Shown here piece after piece: positions 1 to 7,990 of a stretch of 64,000 nucleotides of DNA. The translations under genes were made by a program, and so were the position numbers. Numbering within the stretch: the first letter of the stretch is position 1; each line of letters begins with the position of its first letter. The stretch comes from DASXVX01 sp036504075 (GTDB taxonomy: Bacteria > Bacillota > Sulfobacillia > Symbiobacteriales > Symbiobacteriaceae). The notes beneath the pieces were generated by a model, which did not search any database, was not told the DNA's origin, and saw only the letters and a program-made list of their open reading frames with translations. The stretch lies in the NCBI GenBank assembly GCA_036504075.1, contig DASXVX010000090.1, positions 1-64,000 of the forward strand, written 5' to 3'.

Positions 1-48
1 CAACAACTTGTGGACGAAGAGACTGTCGAGCTAGCACTCGCTGAATGA
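1..48 (+). CDS. 3' end of an unidentified gene (partial)
   Basis: An open frame runs from the first base to a TGA at 46-48 and encodes 15 residues ending LALAE. The next bases form a GC-rich hairpin with flanking A and T runs, which is what one expects right after a gene. Too little protein is visible to assign a family. If the neighbouring yhbH fragment marks the edge of another integrated element, this would be cargo of that element. Confidence 0.4.
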   Translation, partial: QQLVDEETVELALAE

Positions 49-76
49 CAAAACCGGGGCCTTGTCCCCGGTTTTG
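49..76 (+). terminator. Hairpin terminator
   Basis: A perfect 11-bp inverted repeat (CAAAACCGGGG at 49-59 and CCCCGGTTTTG at 66-76) with a six-base loop. The A run on the left and T run on the right let it act in either direction. It directly follows the TGA of the partial gene at 1-48. Confidence 0.75.
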
Positions 77-176
77 CTCCAGCCCGATGGGTTCGCTCAA
101 ACTGAGTCGGTTTGGGTCAGAAAGTCCGAGCGCCAACAGTAGCGACGACCTTTTCAATCCCGAAACGGGTGACTAC

Positions 177-680
177 ATGACTTCCGTTGTACTCTATCCG
201 GATAGGAAGCGAGGGCATCGGGACGCAAAAACATTCAGGGCTGTGCCCGATAACCTCCAGGGCTTATACGAGCAAACAATTACCGCCTTGAACCAGAACT
301 TGGATGCCCTGTGTGCTGGGGGATTGAGGGCGATCATCGAGGGCCTCTGTGCGGATCAAGGCGTGACAGAAGGTCTAGTTCCCAAAAGGAATCCGGATCG
401 GACTCCGGTCTTGAAGACCGATGGAAGTCCAGAGCTGGTCAAGTCGAAGAATTTGGAGGGGAAGATAGAGGGCCTTGCACAAAAGGGCGTGTTGACAGTT
501 CCACATGCTCATGTCCTTCATGAACACCGGTATATCGGGAACGAGGCATTGCACGAGCTCAAATCGATTGACAGAAGTGCTCTCGCACTTGCACTAGATA
601 TCGTTGAACAGACGTTCACCACGGTGTATGAGTTGCCACGCCAGCAACGCATTCTCGAACGAAAACGTAAGAAGCGGTAG
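177..680 (+). CDS. DUF4145-like protein, possibly N-terminally truncated
   Basis: The C-terminal half has the DUF4145-type pattern: a helix-rich start around LDALCAGGLRAIIEGL, then NLEGKIEGLAQKG and HEHRYIGNEALHEL. DUF4145 domains are small, mostly helical, often found in or beside defence and mobile genes, and have no settled activity. The ATG at 177 gives 167 residues. The same frame is open back to an ATG at 45, but that start lies in the terminator hairpin and the extra residues look non-coding, so the true N-terminus may be lost. It ends in a very basic tail (RKRKKR). It lies left of the yhbH break and so probably belongs to a different element. Confidence 0.5.
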   Translation: MTSVVLYPDRKRGHRDAKTFRAVPDNLQGLYEQTITALNQNLDALCAGGLRAIIEGLCADQGVTEGLVPKRNPDRTPVLKTDGSPELVKSKNLEGKIEGLAQKGVLTVPHAHVLHEHRYIGNEALHELKSIDRSALALALDIVEQTFTTVYELPRQQRILERKRKKR

Positions 681-720
681 CGGAGCCAATCGGCACTCAT
701 TTTTGAATAGAAGCAATATG

Positions 721-749
721 CCCCCTAGGTAGACTGTCTGCCTAGGGGG
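721..749 (+). terminator. Hairpin terminator after the DUF4145-like gene
   Basis: Inverted repeat CCCCCTAGG (721-729) and CCTAGGGGG (741-749) with an 11-base loop, followed by the T-rich GTTTGTTC. It ends the unit at 177-680. No gene is seen from here to the yhbH fragment. Confidence 0.7.
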
Positions 750-847
750 CGTTTGTTCGACAATGGAACACTTGAACAATACCGCCGCAATTAACCTGGC
801 AACCCTTTCCGCGGTTCCTTGGGTGAGGTCAAAAAGGTTGCAGGTAA

Positions 848-1207
848 ATCCACCTCTTTGAGAGCGGGGGCACGAAAGTCTCCAGTGCATATAAGCTCTG
901 CGAAGAGATCATCCACGAGCGGTACGACCCTGAGCGGTGGAACATCTACCCCTTCCATTTCTCCGACGGCGACAACTGGAGTGACAGTGACAACAAGCTC
1001 TGCGTGGAGCTGATCAGCCGGATGCTGCCAATCACCAACCTGTTTGGCTACGGGGAGATCCGCGACGGAGGCTACACCAGCTCGCTCATGAGCGCCTTTA
1101 CGGAGGTCCGGGATCCCAAGTTCGTCATCGTCACCATCACCGAGAAGCGGGACGTCTATCCGGCGCTGCAAAAGTGGTTCAGCCGTGGGGGTGTGCCGAT
1201 TGGATGA
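848..1207 (+). pseudogene. yhbH: yhbH 3' fragment (DUF444 sporulation protein)
   Basis: The frame encodes the C-terminal part of a YhbH/YeaH-type protein: ESGGTKVSSAYKL, then ERYDPERWNIYPFHFSDGDN, then LFGYGEI, ending at TGA 1205-1207. These are conserved parts of DUF444, a von Willebrand-like family found with PrkA kinase and SpoVR in sporulation and stress operons. Homology begins abruptly near base 860; an in-frame TAA lies at 845-847 and no start codon follows, so the N-terminal two thirds are missing. This is either a broken gene or the 3' half of a gene split by an element lying to the left. It overlaps the spoVR start by a few bases, as expected for the normal yhbH-spoVR order. Confidence 0.8.
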
Positions 1208-1520
1208 CCGGGACCTGCCCCGTCTGGAAGAGGCCATCGGCGTCATCTGGGATAAGGCGCGGGAGATGGGGCTGGACCCGTTCCCCACGCATTTTGAGAT
1301 CGTGCCGGCCACCATCCTCTACGAGTTCGGCGCGTACCTGCTTCCCGGGCGCTTCAGCCACTGGACACACGGCAAGGCCTACTACACCATGAAGGCATCG
1401 TACGATTACGGACTTTCCAAGATCTACGAACTGGTGATCAACGCCAACCCGAGCTACGCGTTCCTGCTGGACACCAACTCGCTCATGCACAACAAGTTCG
1501 TTGTAACGCACGGTCTTTAA
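1200..1520 (+). CDS. spoVR: spoVR 5' part, interrupted by the element
   Basis: Encodes the N-terminus of SpoVR (stage V sporulation protein R, YcgB family): FPTHFEIVPATILYEFGAY, PGRFSHWTHGKAYY and YAFLLDTNSLMHNKFV are family hallmarks. A TTG at 1200, eight bases after a G-rich run, gives MDDRDL, similar to other SpoVR starts; an upstream GTG at 1185 is possible. Identity with SpoVR stops at the codon starting at 1503. The last five codons before TAA 1518-1520 are element sequence. The remainder of the gene is at 58670-59719 in the matching frame. SpoVR is a cytoplasmic protein needed for normal spore cortex formation, with unknown biochemistry. As it stands this fragment should not give a working protein. 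Confidence 0.9.
   Translation: MDDRDLPRLEEAIGVIWDKAREMGLDPFPTHFEIVPATILYEFGAYLLPGRFSHWTHGKAYYTMKASYDYGLSKIYELVINANPSYAFLLDTNSLMHNKFVVTHGL
1488..1520. other. attL: left recombination site
   Basis: The left part (up to GT 1503-1504) is spoVR coding sequence, the right part (AACGCACGGTCTTT) is element sequence. The GCACG at 1508-1512 lies three bases right of the GT, mirroring the CGTGC three bases left of the GT at the other end. That symmetry supports placing the crossover at this dinucleotide. No longer shared core than GT is visible between the two ends, which is typical for serine integrases and unlike tyrosine integrases. Confidence 0.75.
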
Positions 1521-1530
1521 TCAAACTAAA

Positions 1531-1746
1531 CTAGGATTTGTCCTCCGGGTCATTTGCCATGCGTTTTCGAAGCGATTCAAGTGCCAGGCGCAGCAGAAGG
1601 CGCTCGCCCTCTTCGACCGCCTCTGGATCAGGGACTCGCTTTATTACAACTTGCCATTCGAGGTGCTTCTGCTTTGTCGTAGTGGTCACGGACGCCCCCC
1701 CATTGACAGCACTTGGCCAGGGTATCGGGGAATCGTATTCCACCAC
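1531..1746 (-). CDS. Small 71-residue protein beside attL, candidate recombination accessory
   Basis: A GTG-started frame reads toward the left end of the element and stops 26 bases from the crossover. The protein is highly charged and hydrophilic, with HLEWQVVIKRVPDPEAVEEGERL followed by a helical, basic stretch (LRLALESLRKRM). I do not recognise the family with certainty. When the element is circular this gene lies about 80 bases upstream of the recombinase gene in the same direction with attP between them, which suggests a joint transcript. A recombination directionality factor is one possible role, on position and size only. Confidence 0.55.
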   Translation of the reverse strand: MVEYDSPIPWPSAVNGGASVTTTTKQKHLEWQVVIKRVPDPEAVEEGERLLLRLALESLRKRMANDPEDKS

Positions 1747-1784
1747 GACGAGATATGAGCGCGTGCGGCCAGGTGGAAAAGCAA

Positions 1785-1821
1785 AAACCCCGAACGACGT
1801 TAATCACGTCTTTCGGGGTTT
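1785..1821. terminator. Bidirectional hairpin terminator
   Basis: Sixteen-base arms at 1785-1800 and 1806-1821 match at 15 of 16 positions (AAACCCCGAA... and ...TTCGGGGTTT) around a five-base loop. The A and T ends make it work for either strand. It insulates the small minus-strand gene near attL from the biosynthetic promoter region. Confidence 0.75.
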
Positions 1822-2185
1822 ATCCCTGTGATAGCCACACCTGTGAAAACTTTCGTAGGTCGTGCAGAGCCCCGTCCAGGTCGGCAGCAATCGCTGCAGC
1901 ATCCGTCGACCATAGGGCAAGGCATGTGGGATTTACGACGACATATTGAAAGTCTAATTAAATTAGTGGTATTATACTGCGTGAGCCTAATTTTTAGACT
2001 ATAATATGGTTATGCACAATTAATGCCAAAGGCGGGACACATTCCATGGTGGCTTACAGTACCAAAAGGGGCACATCCCCGGTGGGACCGGCAACTGCCA
2101 ATTGTCGGACATGGGTTCTAGCCCCCGGTGCCGGTGGGACCAATCTCTGTTTCAACCTTTCCCACTCGTCCAGGAGGGCCGAATT
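1822..2185 (+). promoter_or_regulatory. Promoter and leader of the biosynthetic operon
   Basis: The AT-rich part (about 1940-2010) holds a good promoter: TTGAAA at 1946-1951, an 18-base spacer and TATTAT at 1970-1975. A near-palindrome CTAATT-A-AATTAG (1954-1966) fills the spacer, and a wider dyad AGTCTAA (1951-1957) / TTAGACT (1994-2000) is centred on the -10 box; both are operator-like. A second TATAAT occurs at 2000-2005 without a clear -35. The leader of about 200 bases has a GGGG/CCCC hairpin near 2067-2080 and the 11-base direct repeat CCGGTGGGACC at 2079-2089 and 2131-2141. A 47-codon frame (2046-2189) overlaps the PKS start. From 1820 to about 1960 the minus strand has an open frame without a start codon. 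Confidence 0.6.
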
Positions 2186-2189
2186 GTGA
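2046..2189 (+). CDS. Possible 47-residue leader peptide coupled to PKS 1
   Basis: ATG at 2046, preceded by AAAGGCGGG about ten bases upstream, opens a 47-codon frame that ends in TGA at 2187-2189. The stop overlaps the PKS GTG start (2186-2188), a classic translational-coupling arrangement. The peptide has two Cys residues and a Gly/Ala-rich middle (LAPGAGGTNLC) and resembles no family I recognise. It could be a leader peptide, a small helper protein or a chance frame in the 5' leader. No export signal is visible. Confidence 0.3.
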   Translation: MVAYSTKRGTSPVGPATANCRTWVLAPGAGGTNLCFNLSHSSRRAEL

Positions 2190-5100
2190 GTACCTTGGCA
2201 AATGTTGCGGGGGGAAGGCACATGGCCGCTGTCTGCGGGCATGAGGTTGCCATCATCGGTATGGCCGGACGTTTTCCGGGGGCCGATCATCTGGAGCAGT
2301 TTTGGCAGAACCTTCGGGACGGAGTGGGTTCCATCCGCTGGTTCTCCGATGAGGAGTTGCTGGCGACCGGCGTCGACCCCGTCCTCCTTCGGAATCCTCG
2401 CTATGTCAAGGCGGGCGCGCCGATCAAGGGTCCCGAGCTGTTTGATGCTGCCTTCTTCGGCTACCGCCCCCGGGAGGCCGAACTCGTTGATCCGCACGAT
2501 CGATTGATGCTCGAATCCGCCTGGCATGCGTTGGAGAACGCCGGTTACAATCCCGACACCTACGATGGACAAATCGGCCTCTTTGCGGGTACCAGTGCAA
2601 ATAGGTACCTCGTTTCCGCCTTGGCGGCCGAACCGGCGCCGGCGGACCTGTTGGACCTCTTTCAGGCTGGCGTAGGTGGCGTCCGGAATGCCATCGCCGG
2701 CCTGTTATCGTACAAGCTGAACTTGACGGGACCGAGCGTAGGCGTGCAGGCCGCTTGCTCCACATCGCTGGTGGCGGTGCACCTGGCCTGCCGGAGTCTG
2801 CTGGACGGCGAGTGCGACATGGCCCTGGCCGGTGGCGTTTCGGTCCGGGTGCCGCAGGTGGCGGGCTACCTGTACCGCGCGGACGGCATGTTCAGTCCGG
2901 ACGGGCAGTGCAGGGCCTTTGACGCCGACGCCGGCGGGACGGTCGGCGGCAGCGGCGTGGGGGTGGTGGTACTCAAGCGGCTGGCCGACGCACTGGCCCA
3001 CGGGGATACCATCTGCGCCGTCATCAGGGGCTCGGCGATCAACCATGACGGCGCACTGAAGGAAGAGTATGCCGATCCCAGTGTGCAGGGCGAGGCGACG
3101 GTCATTGCGAAAGCGCTGGCCGCGGCCCGGATCGAGCCGGAAACCGTTTCGTATGTGGAGGCGCACGGAACTGGCAGTCGCCTCGGCGATCCGAGCGAGA
3201 TCGCGGCTCTGACGCAGGCGTTCCGGGCCGGTACGGAGCGCACGGGGTTCTGCGCCATCGGGTCAGTGAAGACGAACATCGGACACCTGGATGAGGCCGC
3301 CGGGATGGCCGGACTGATCAAGACGGTGCTGGCGCTGCAGCACGGGCAGCTTCCGCCGACCCTGCACTTCCAGAAGGCGAACCCGGGGATCGACTTTGCC
3401 AACAGCCCTTGTTACGTGAATCAGGAATTGGCGGATTGGCCGGCCGGGCAGACGCCGCGTCGGGCGGGGGTCAGTTCCTTCGGACTGGGGGGAACGAACG
3501 CCCACGTGGTGCTGGAAGAGTCACCCGGGCGGGCGGCGTCGGATCCGGGGCGACCGTGGGACTTGTTGATGCTCTCCGCCAGAACCGAAACGGCCCTGGA
3601 GAGCATGACAGACGATCTGGTGCAACACCTGCGGAAGCACCCGGACCTGAATCCTTCGGACGTGGCCTACACCCTGCAGACCGGGCGGGGTGCATTTGAA
3701 CACCGCCGGACGGTGGTGGTCCAAAGCGTGGTCGATGCAGTGGCGGCGCTGGAGAGCCGGGACCCGAAACGGGTGCTGACGGGAAGGGCTTCCGACTGGG
3801 AGCGACCGGTGGTCTTCCTGTTCCCGGGGATGGGCGACCATTACGTGAACATGGGTGCGCAGCTCTATCGGGAGGAGCCGGCATTTCGAAAGTATGTCGA
3901 TCGCTGCGCCGAGTTCTTGAAGCCGCTGCTGGGGGAGGACCTGCGTGAGGCGCTCTACCGGCGTAGCGAATCTGATGCCCCCGCCGCCGGGAACTTGTTT
4001 CAGGCGTTTGCACGCTCCCGGTCAAACGAACCGGCCAAAGACCCGATCGGGCGCATGCCGCTCTCCCACGCCGCCATGTTCGTGACGGAGTATGCGCTGG
4101 CGATGCTGTTGATGGAGTGGGGGATTCGACCGGCAGCGCTTATCGGTTATAGCCTGGGAGAGTACGTGGCGGCCTGCGTGGCCGGGGTGATGACCCCGGA
4201 GGAGGCGCTGACGCTGCTGGTCCGGCGTGCGGAGTGGATCGAGCACTTGCCGGGCGGGGCGATGCTGGCGGTGTCGTTGCCCGCGGAATCGCTGCAGGCT
4301 TTGCTTGGTGAGGGCCTGTCGCTGGCAGTAGTGAACAGTGGGTCGCTCTGCGTGGTGTCGGGGGAGCCGGAGGCCGTAGCGGCGTTGCAGCGCCGGCTGG
4401 AGTCAGACAAGGTGACCTGCCGCTGGCTGCCCACCACCCATGCGTTTCACTCCGAAATGCTGCGGCCCATTGCCGGACAACTGGCGGAACTGGTGGGTAC
4501 CCTCAACCTGGAGCCGCCGCAGATTCCGTACATATCTAACTTGACAGGAACCTGGATCACGGCAGCGCAGGCCATGGACCCGGCGAACTGGGCCGAGCAC
4601 ATGTGCCGGACGGTCTGGTTTCGGGAGGGGGTCGGAACGCTGTGGGAGCAGCTGAACAATCCCTTGATGGTGGAGGTCGGCCCCGGCCAGGCCCTGAGCA
4701 GCCTGACCCTGCAGCACCCGCTTAAGGCCAGTAGCTCAGACCGGACGGCGCTGACCGTCCTTCGAAGCGAGTGGGACGGCCAGCCGGACTTGAAGGTGTT
4801 GCTGACGGCGGCGGCTCGGCTGTGGCTGGCGGGGCTTCGGGTGGACTGGCCGCGGCTGCACGCCGGAGTCCGGCGCCACCGGCTGCCGTTGCCCGTATAT
4901 CCCTTTGAGCGGCAGGCCTACAGCCTTCAGCCGCGGGTGGAGCACCGGGGGCAGCCGGGGAAACTGATGCGCAAACCGGAGCCGGCGGAGTGGTTCTATG
5001 CGCCGTCGTGGAAGCGGTCGTCATTGTCGGTGCCGGAAGAGACAGGATCACCCGACCGGTTGCTGCGGTGGCTGGTCTTTACCGATGGCGCCGGTCTTGG

Positions 5101-6805
5101 CGAAGGGATGGCGGCGCAGCTGGAGGCAGCCGGGCATGCGGTAGTCCGGGTGCGGGTCGGCGATGGGTTCGGCCGGATGGGCGACAGGGAGTACGTGGTC
5201 TGCCCGGATCGGCGCTCTGACTACGAGACTCTGCTGGCGGACCTGCAGGCGAGGGGCTGGTCGCCGGAGCGGGTGATCCACTGCTGGACGGTGGCGCCAG
5301 GCGGGGAGATCGGGCCGGATGAGGCCCGGAGGCTGGGGTTCTACAGCCTGGTTTACCTGGCCCATGCGCTGGCAAGCCACGCTGCCATTCACGATATCCG
5401 AGTGTCGGTTATCTCCAGTAGTATGCACGATGTGACCGGCGAAGAGAGGCACGTCGCACCGGCGGCGGCCCTGATCCTGGGCCCGTGTAAGGTAATTCCC
5501 CAGGAGTACCCCCATATGACCGTTCGGTGTATCGACGTGGACTGGTCCCCGGCCCCGGAGCGGCAGGAGCAGCTGCTTCAACGGCTTGGCTCGGAAGTGA
5601 TCACCGACGGTCCTGAACCGGTGGTTGCGTATCGCAGGCATCACCGCTGGGTGCAAACGTACGACCCTGTAGTGCTGCGTTCAGGGGGTGTGCCGCGACT
5701 GCGGGAGGGTGGCGTCTACCTGATCATCGGCGGGCTGGGCGAAATGGGCCTGGTGTTGGCCGAATACCTGGTGCGGCAAGGTCGAGCCCAACTGGTCCTG
5801 ACAGGGCGGTCGCCGTTCCCGAGCCCCACGGAATGGGCGGAGCGGTTGGCTGCCACCAGTGAGGCGGACCCGCTCAACCGGAAGATCCGGAAATTGCAGG
5901 AACTGGAGTCCATGGGTGCCGAGGTGTTGGTGCTGCACGCCGACGTAGCAGACCGGGAGCAGATGACGGCAGTACTGGCGGAGATCGACCGGCGCTATGG
6001 GGCACTGCACGGGGTGATTCACTCGGCAGGGGTGACCGGCGCCTGGGGTGTCTGTCCGGTCCGGGAGGCGACGGCGGAGTGGTGTGAGCCACACTTTACG
6101 GCCAAGGTGGAGGGCCTGGCGGCGCTGGCAGAGGTGCTGGCGGGTCGGCCACTGGATTTTGTCCTGCTGAGCTCCTCTCTTTCACCGATTCTAGGCGGGC
6201 TGGGGTTTGCGGCATACGCCGCTGCCAACGCCTTCATGGATGCGTTTGCAAACCGCATGCGGCAGGCCGGCTCTGTGCCGTGGATCTCCCTGAACTGGGA
6301 GGGGTGGCGGTTTGGTGATCAGGTGCATGTCCAGGCGGCACTGGGTGCGACCGTTACCGCCTACAGCCTCTCCCCGGCGCAGGCGACACAAGCGTTGGAC
6401 CTGGTACTGTCCACGGAACTGCCGCCACAACTGGTCATTTCGGTTGGCGACCTCCACGGTCGGTTGGCCCAGTGGACCAATCCTGGCTCACGGCTGAAAA
6501 CCGGTCTGGCAACGTTCGCTTCATCGGCCGGCCACAGTCTTCGTCCGTCCCTGCCGACCCCTTATCTGGCGCCGCGGACTGAGTTGGAGGGGCAACTGTG
6601 TCAGATGTGGGCGGACACGCTCGGCATAGGGGGCTTGGGCGTTTACGACAACTTCTTTGATTTGGGCGGCAACTCGCTGATGGCGGTCCAACTGATCGCT
6701 CGTGTGCGCCGGACCCTCCAGGTGGCCGTAGACGTGCAAACCCTGCTGACGAATTCGACGCCGGCGGCTCTGGCGGAGGCAGTGGAAGAGGCCAGAATGA
6801 TGTGA
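2186..6805 (+). CDS. Type I PKS module 1: KS-AT-KR-ACP
   Basis: Cytoplasmic modular polyketide synthase of 1539 residues. The GTG at 2186 is chosen because AGGAGGG at 2172-2178 lies seven bases upstream; the frame is open further back without such a site. KS: about 18-445, active Cys191 in QAACSTSL, with the HGTGS and NIGH histidine motifs. AT: about 545-850, Ser656 in GYSLGE and a HAFH specificity motif, so malonyl is expected. KR: about 1175-1360, with GGLGEMG and an intact SSS...YAAAN active site, giving a beta-hydroxy group. ACP: Ser1497 in GGNSL. No DH, ER or loading domain exists, so the N-terminal KS must take an acyl group in trans, plausibly from the discrete type II system at 49.4-53.8 kb. 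It is the first large gene of the operon and is followed 33 bases later by the extender cassette. Confidence 0.93.
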   Translation: MSTLANVAGGRHMAAVCGHEVAIIGMAGRFPGADHLEQFWQNLRDGVGSIRWFSDEELLATGVDPVLLRNPRYVKAGAPIKGPELFDAAFFGYRPREAELVDPHDRLMLESAWHALENAGYNPDTYDGQIGLFAGTSANRYLVSALAAEPAPADLLDLFQAGVGGVRNAIAGLLSYKLNLTGPSVGVQAACSTSLVAVHLACRSLLDGECDMALAGGVSVRVPQVAGYLYRADGMFSPDGQCRAFDADAGGTVGGSGVGVVVLKRLADALAHGDTICAVIRGSAINHDGALKEEYADPSVQGEATVIAKALAAARIEPETVSYVEAHGTGSRLGDPSEIAALTQAFRAGTERTGFCAIGSVKTNIGHLDEAAGMAGLIKTVLALQHGQLPPTLHFQKANPGIDFANSPCYVNQELADWPAGQTPRRAGVSSFGLGGTNAHVVLEESPGRAASDPGRPWDLLMLSARTETALESMTDDLVQHLRKHPDLNPSDVAYTLQTGRGAFEHRRTVVVQSVVDAVAALESRDPKRVLTGRASDWERPVVFLFPGMGDHYVNMGAQLYREEPAFRKYVDRCAEFLKPLLGEDLREALYRRSESDAPAAGNLFQAFARSRSNEPAKDPIGRMPLSHAAMFVTEYALAMLLMEWGIRPAALIGYSLGEYVAACVAGVMTPEEALTLLVRRAEWIEHLPGGAMLAVSLPAESLQALLGEGLSLAVVNSGSLCVVSGEPEAVAALQRRLESDKVTCRWLPTTHAFHSEMLRPIAGQLAELVGTLNLEPPQIPYISNLTGTWITAAQAMDPANWAEHMCRTVWFREGVGTLWEQLNNPLMVEVGPGQALSSLTLQHPLKASSSDRTALTVLRSEWDGQPDLKVLLTAAARLWLAGLRVDWPRLHAGVRRHRLPLPVYPFERQAYSLQPRVEHRGQPGKLMRKPEPAEWFYAPSWKRSSLSVPEETGSPDRLLRWLVFTDGAGLGEGMAAQLEAAGHAVVRVRVGDGFGRMGDREYVVCPDRRSDYETLLADLQARGWSPERVIHCWTVAPGGEIGPDEARRLGFYSLVYLAHALASHAAIHDIRVSVISSSMHDVTGEERHVAPAAALILGPCKVIPQEYPHMTVRCIDVDWSPAPERQEQLLQRLGSEVITDGPEPVVAYRRHHRWVQTYDPVVLRSGGVPRLREGGVYLIIGGLGEMGLVLAEYLVRQGRAQLVLTGRSPFPSPTEWAERLAATSEADPLNRKIRKLQELESMGAEVLVLHADVADREQMTAVLAEIDRRYGALHGVIHSAGVTGAWGVCPVREATAEWCEPHFTAKVEGLAALAEVLAGRPLDFVLLSSSLSPILGGLGFAAYAAANAFMDAFANRMRQAGSVPWISLNWEGWRFGDQVHVQAALGATVTAYSLSPAQATQALDLVLSTELPPQLVISVGDLHGRLAQWTNPGSRLKTGLATFASSAGHSLRPSLPTPYLAPRTELEGQLCQMWADTLGIGGLGVYDNFFDLGGNSLMAVQLIARVRRTLQVAVDVQTLLTNSTPAALAEAVEEARMM

Positions 6806-6838
6806 CTTGTCGACCGAGACGTAGGAGGTATTCGCAAT

Positions 6839-7687
6839 ATGAGCCGTAGCGTGATTGGCGTAATCGGAGCGGGTGTCATGGGCACCGGAGTGGCGCAGAG
6901 CTTCGCTCAGGCTGGTCATCCGGTGGTCCTGATTGACGTCTCTGCGGAAGTCCTGGAGCGGGCGCGGCAAAAGATTGCCAGAGACCTGCGGTTCACGGGG
7001 ATGTTCGGTCAGGGCGACTACGATCCGGCGGAGGTCCTCGCCCGGATTACGTTCACCACAGATTACCAGCTGCTCAGGGAGGTCGGCATTGTTGTCGAAA
7101 ACGTGACCGAGAAATGGGAGATCAAGCGGGAGGTCTATCGGCAGATCGACGCCATTTGCCCGGACTCGTGTATTTTCGGCGTCAACACGTCCGCCATGAT
7201 GATCAGCCACGTTGCTTCGGTGACACGACGGCCCGAGCGGGTGATTGGGCTTCACTTTATGAACCCGGTGCCCCTGAAGCCTACCGTGGAGGTCATCAGG
7301 GGGTATCACACCTCTGACGAGACCGTCGCGTTCTCCCGGGAGCTCCTGCGCGGCATCGGCAAGGACGCCATTGTCGTCAACGACTCGCCGGGGTTCGTTT
7401 CCAACCGGGTGATGATGCTGACCGTCAATGAGGCCATCTTCATTCTCCAGGAAGGCGTGGCAAACTCGCCGGAAGACGTCGATCGCATTTTCAAAACCTG
7501 CTTCGGCCACAAGATGGGGCCGTTGGAGACGGCCGATCTGATCGGTCTCGATACGATCCTGCTTTCCCTTGAGGTGCTGTACGAGGGCTTTAACGACAGC
7601 AAGTACCGACCGTGCCCGTTGCTCAAGAAATTGGTTTATGCGGGTCTTCTGGGGCGCAAGAGTGGTCGCGGGTTTTACAAGTATTAG
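6839..7687 (+). CDS. 3-hydroxyacyl-CoA dehydrogenase-like enzyme of extender-unit synthesis
   Basis: 282 residues, led by TAGGAGGT ten bases upstream. Rossmann fold with GVIGAGVMG at 7-15; catalytic His139 in GLHFMNP and a following VEVIRG carry the His/Glu pair of the 3-hydroxyacyl-CoA dehydrogenase family. It is of the FkbK/ZmaG type, which oxidises the hydroxyl of a hydroxyacyl or seryl group tethered to a small ACP. With the next three genes the expected reaction is oxidation of seryl-ACP to the 2-amino-semialdehyde using NAD(P)+. The hydroxymalonyl alternative would need an FkbH-like glyceryl-loading enzyme, and none is seen in the window. Confidence 0.85.
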   Translation: MSRSVIGVIGAGVMGTGVAQSFAQAGHPVVLIDVSAEVLERARQKIARDLRFTGMFGQGDYDPAEVLARITFTTDYQLLREVGIVVENVTEKWEIKREVYRQIDAICPDSCIFGVNTSAMMISHVASVTRRPERVIGLHFMNPVPLKPTVEVIRGYHTSDETVAFSRELLRGIGKDAIVVNDSPGFVSNRVMMLTVNEAIFILQEGVANSPEDVDRIFKTCFGHKMGPLETADLIGLDTILLSLEVLYEGFNDSKYRPCPLLKKLVYAGLLGRKSGRGFYKY

Positions 7688-7744
7688 ATCAGCGTCTGGC
7701 CAGTGAGCGCGGTCGAAATCACGCAAGGGAGTGCTATTTCAGAG

Positions 7745-7990
7745 ATGGACGAAATGAAAGCCAAGATTGCGGAGTTTCTGGGCAGGTACCTCGGTAACTA
7801 TGAGTTAGGAGATGATGAGGATATCTTTGCCACCGGGTATGCCAATTCCATGCTGGCCATGGAACTGGTGACCTTTATGGAATCCGAGTTTGGAATTCGG
7901 ATTGCCAACGAGGATCTGCGCCTGGAGAATTTTCGGACGCTGAACGCCATGGCCGAACTGGTGGCCGATAAGGTGGGAGTGAAGCAATAA
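7745..7990 (+). CDS. Stand-alone ACP for the extender unit (FkbJ/ZmaH type)
   Basis: 81 residues from ATG 7745 (GGGAG about 12 bases upstream; a GTG at 7703 would add 14 residues). The phosphopantetheine Ser35 lies in YANSMLAMEL, matching the NSxLAMQL pattern of methoxymalonyl and aminomalonyl carrier proteins rather than the DSL of standard ACPs. It sits between the two oxidising enzymes and overlaps the next gene by one base (TAATG), so the three are translated together. Its likely cargo is seryl, then aminomalonyl, handed to an AT of the assembly line. Confidence 0.85.
   Translation: MDEMKAKIAEFLGRYLGNYELGDDEDIFATGYANSMLAMELVTFMESEFGIRIANEDLRLENFRTLNAMAELVADKVGVKQ

Noticed and set aside
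1531..1746. MbtH-like NRPS helper protein
   Set aside because: Right size, but it lacks the MbtH pattern (NPFDD, SLWP, three conserved Trp) and reads away from the cluster.
1820..1960. Minus-strand open stretch of about 46 codons with a plausible protein-like composition
   Set aside because: No ATG, GTG or TTG in frame after an upstream stop, and it enters the promoter region; at best a decayed gene end.
2070..2145. T-box riboswitch in the PKS leader
   Set aside because: Only the GGTGGNACC core is present (twice); no stem I with specifier loop and no clear antiterminator/terminator pair could be drawn. Kept as a weak observation only.
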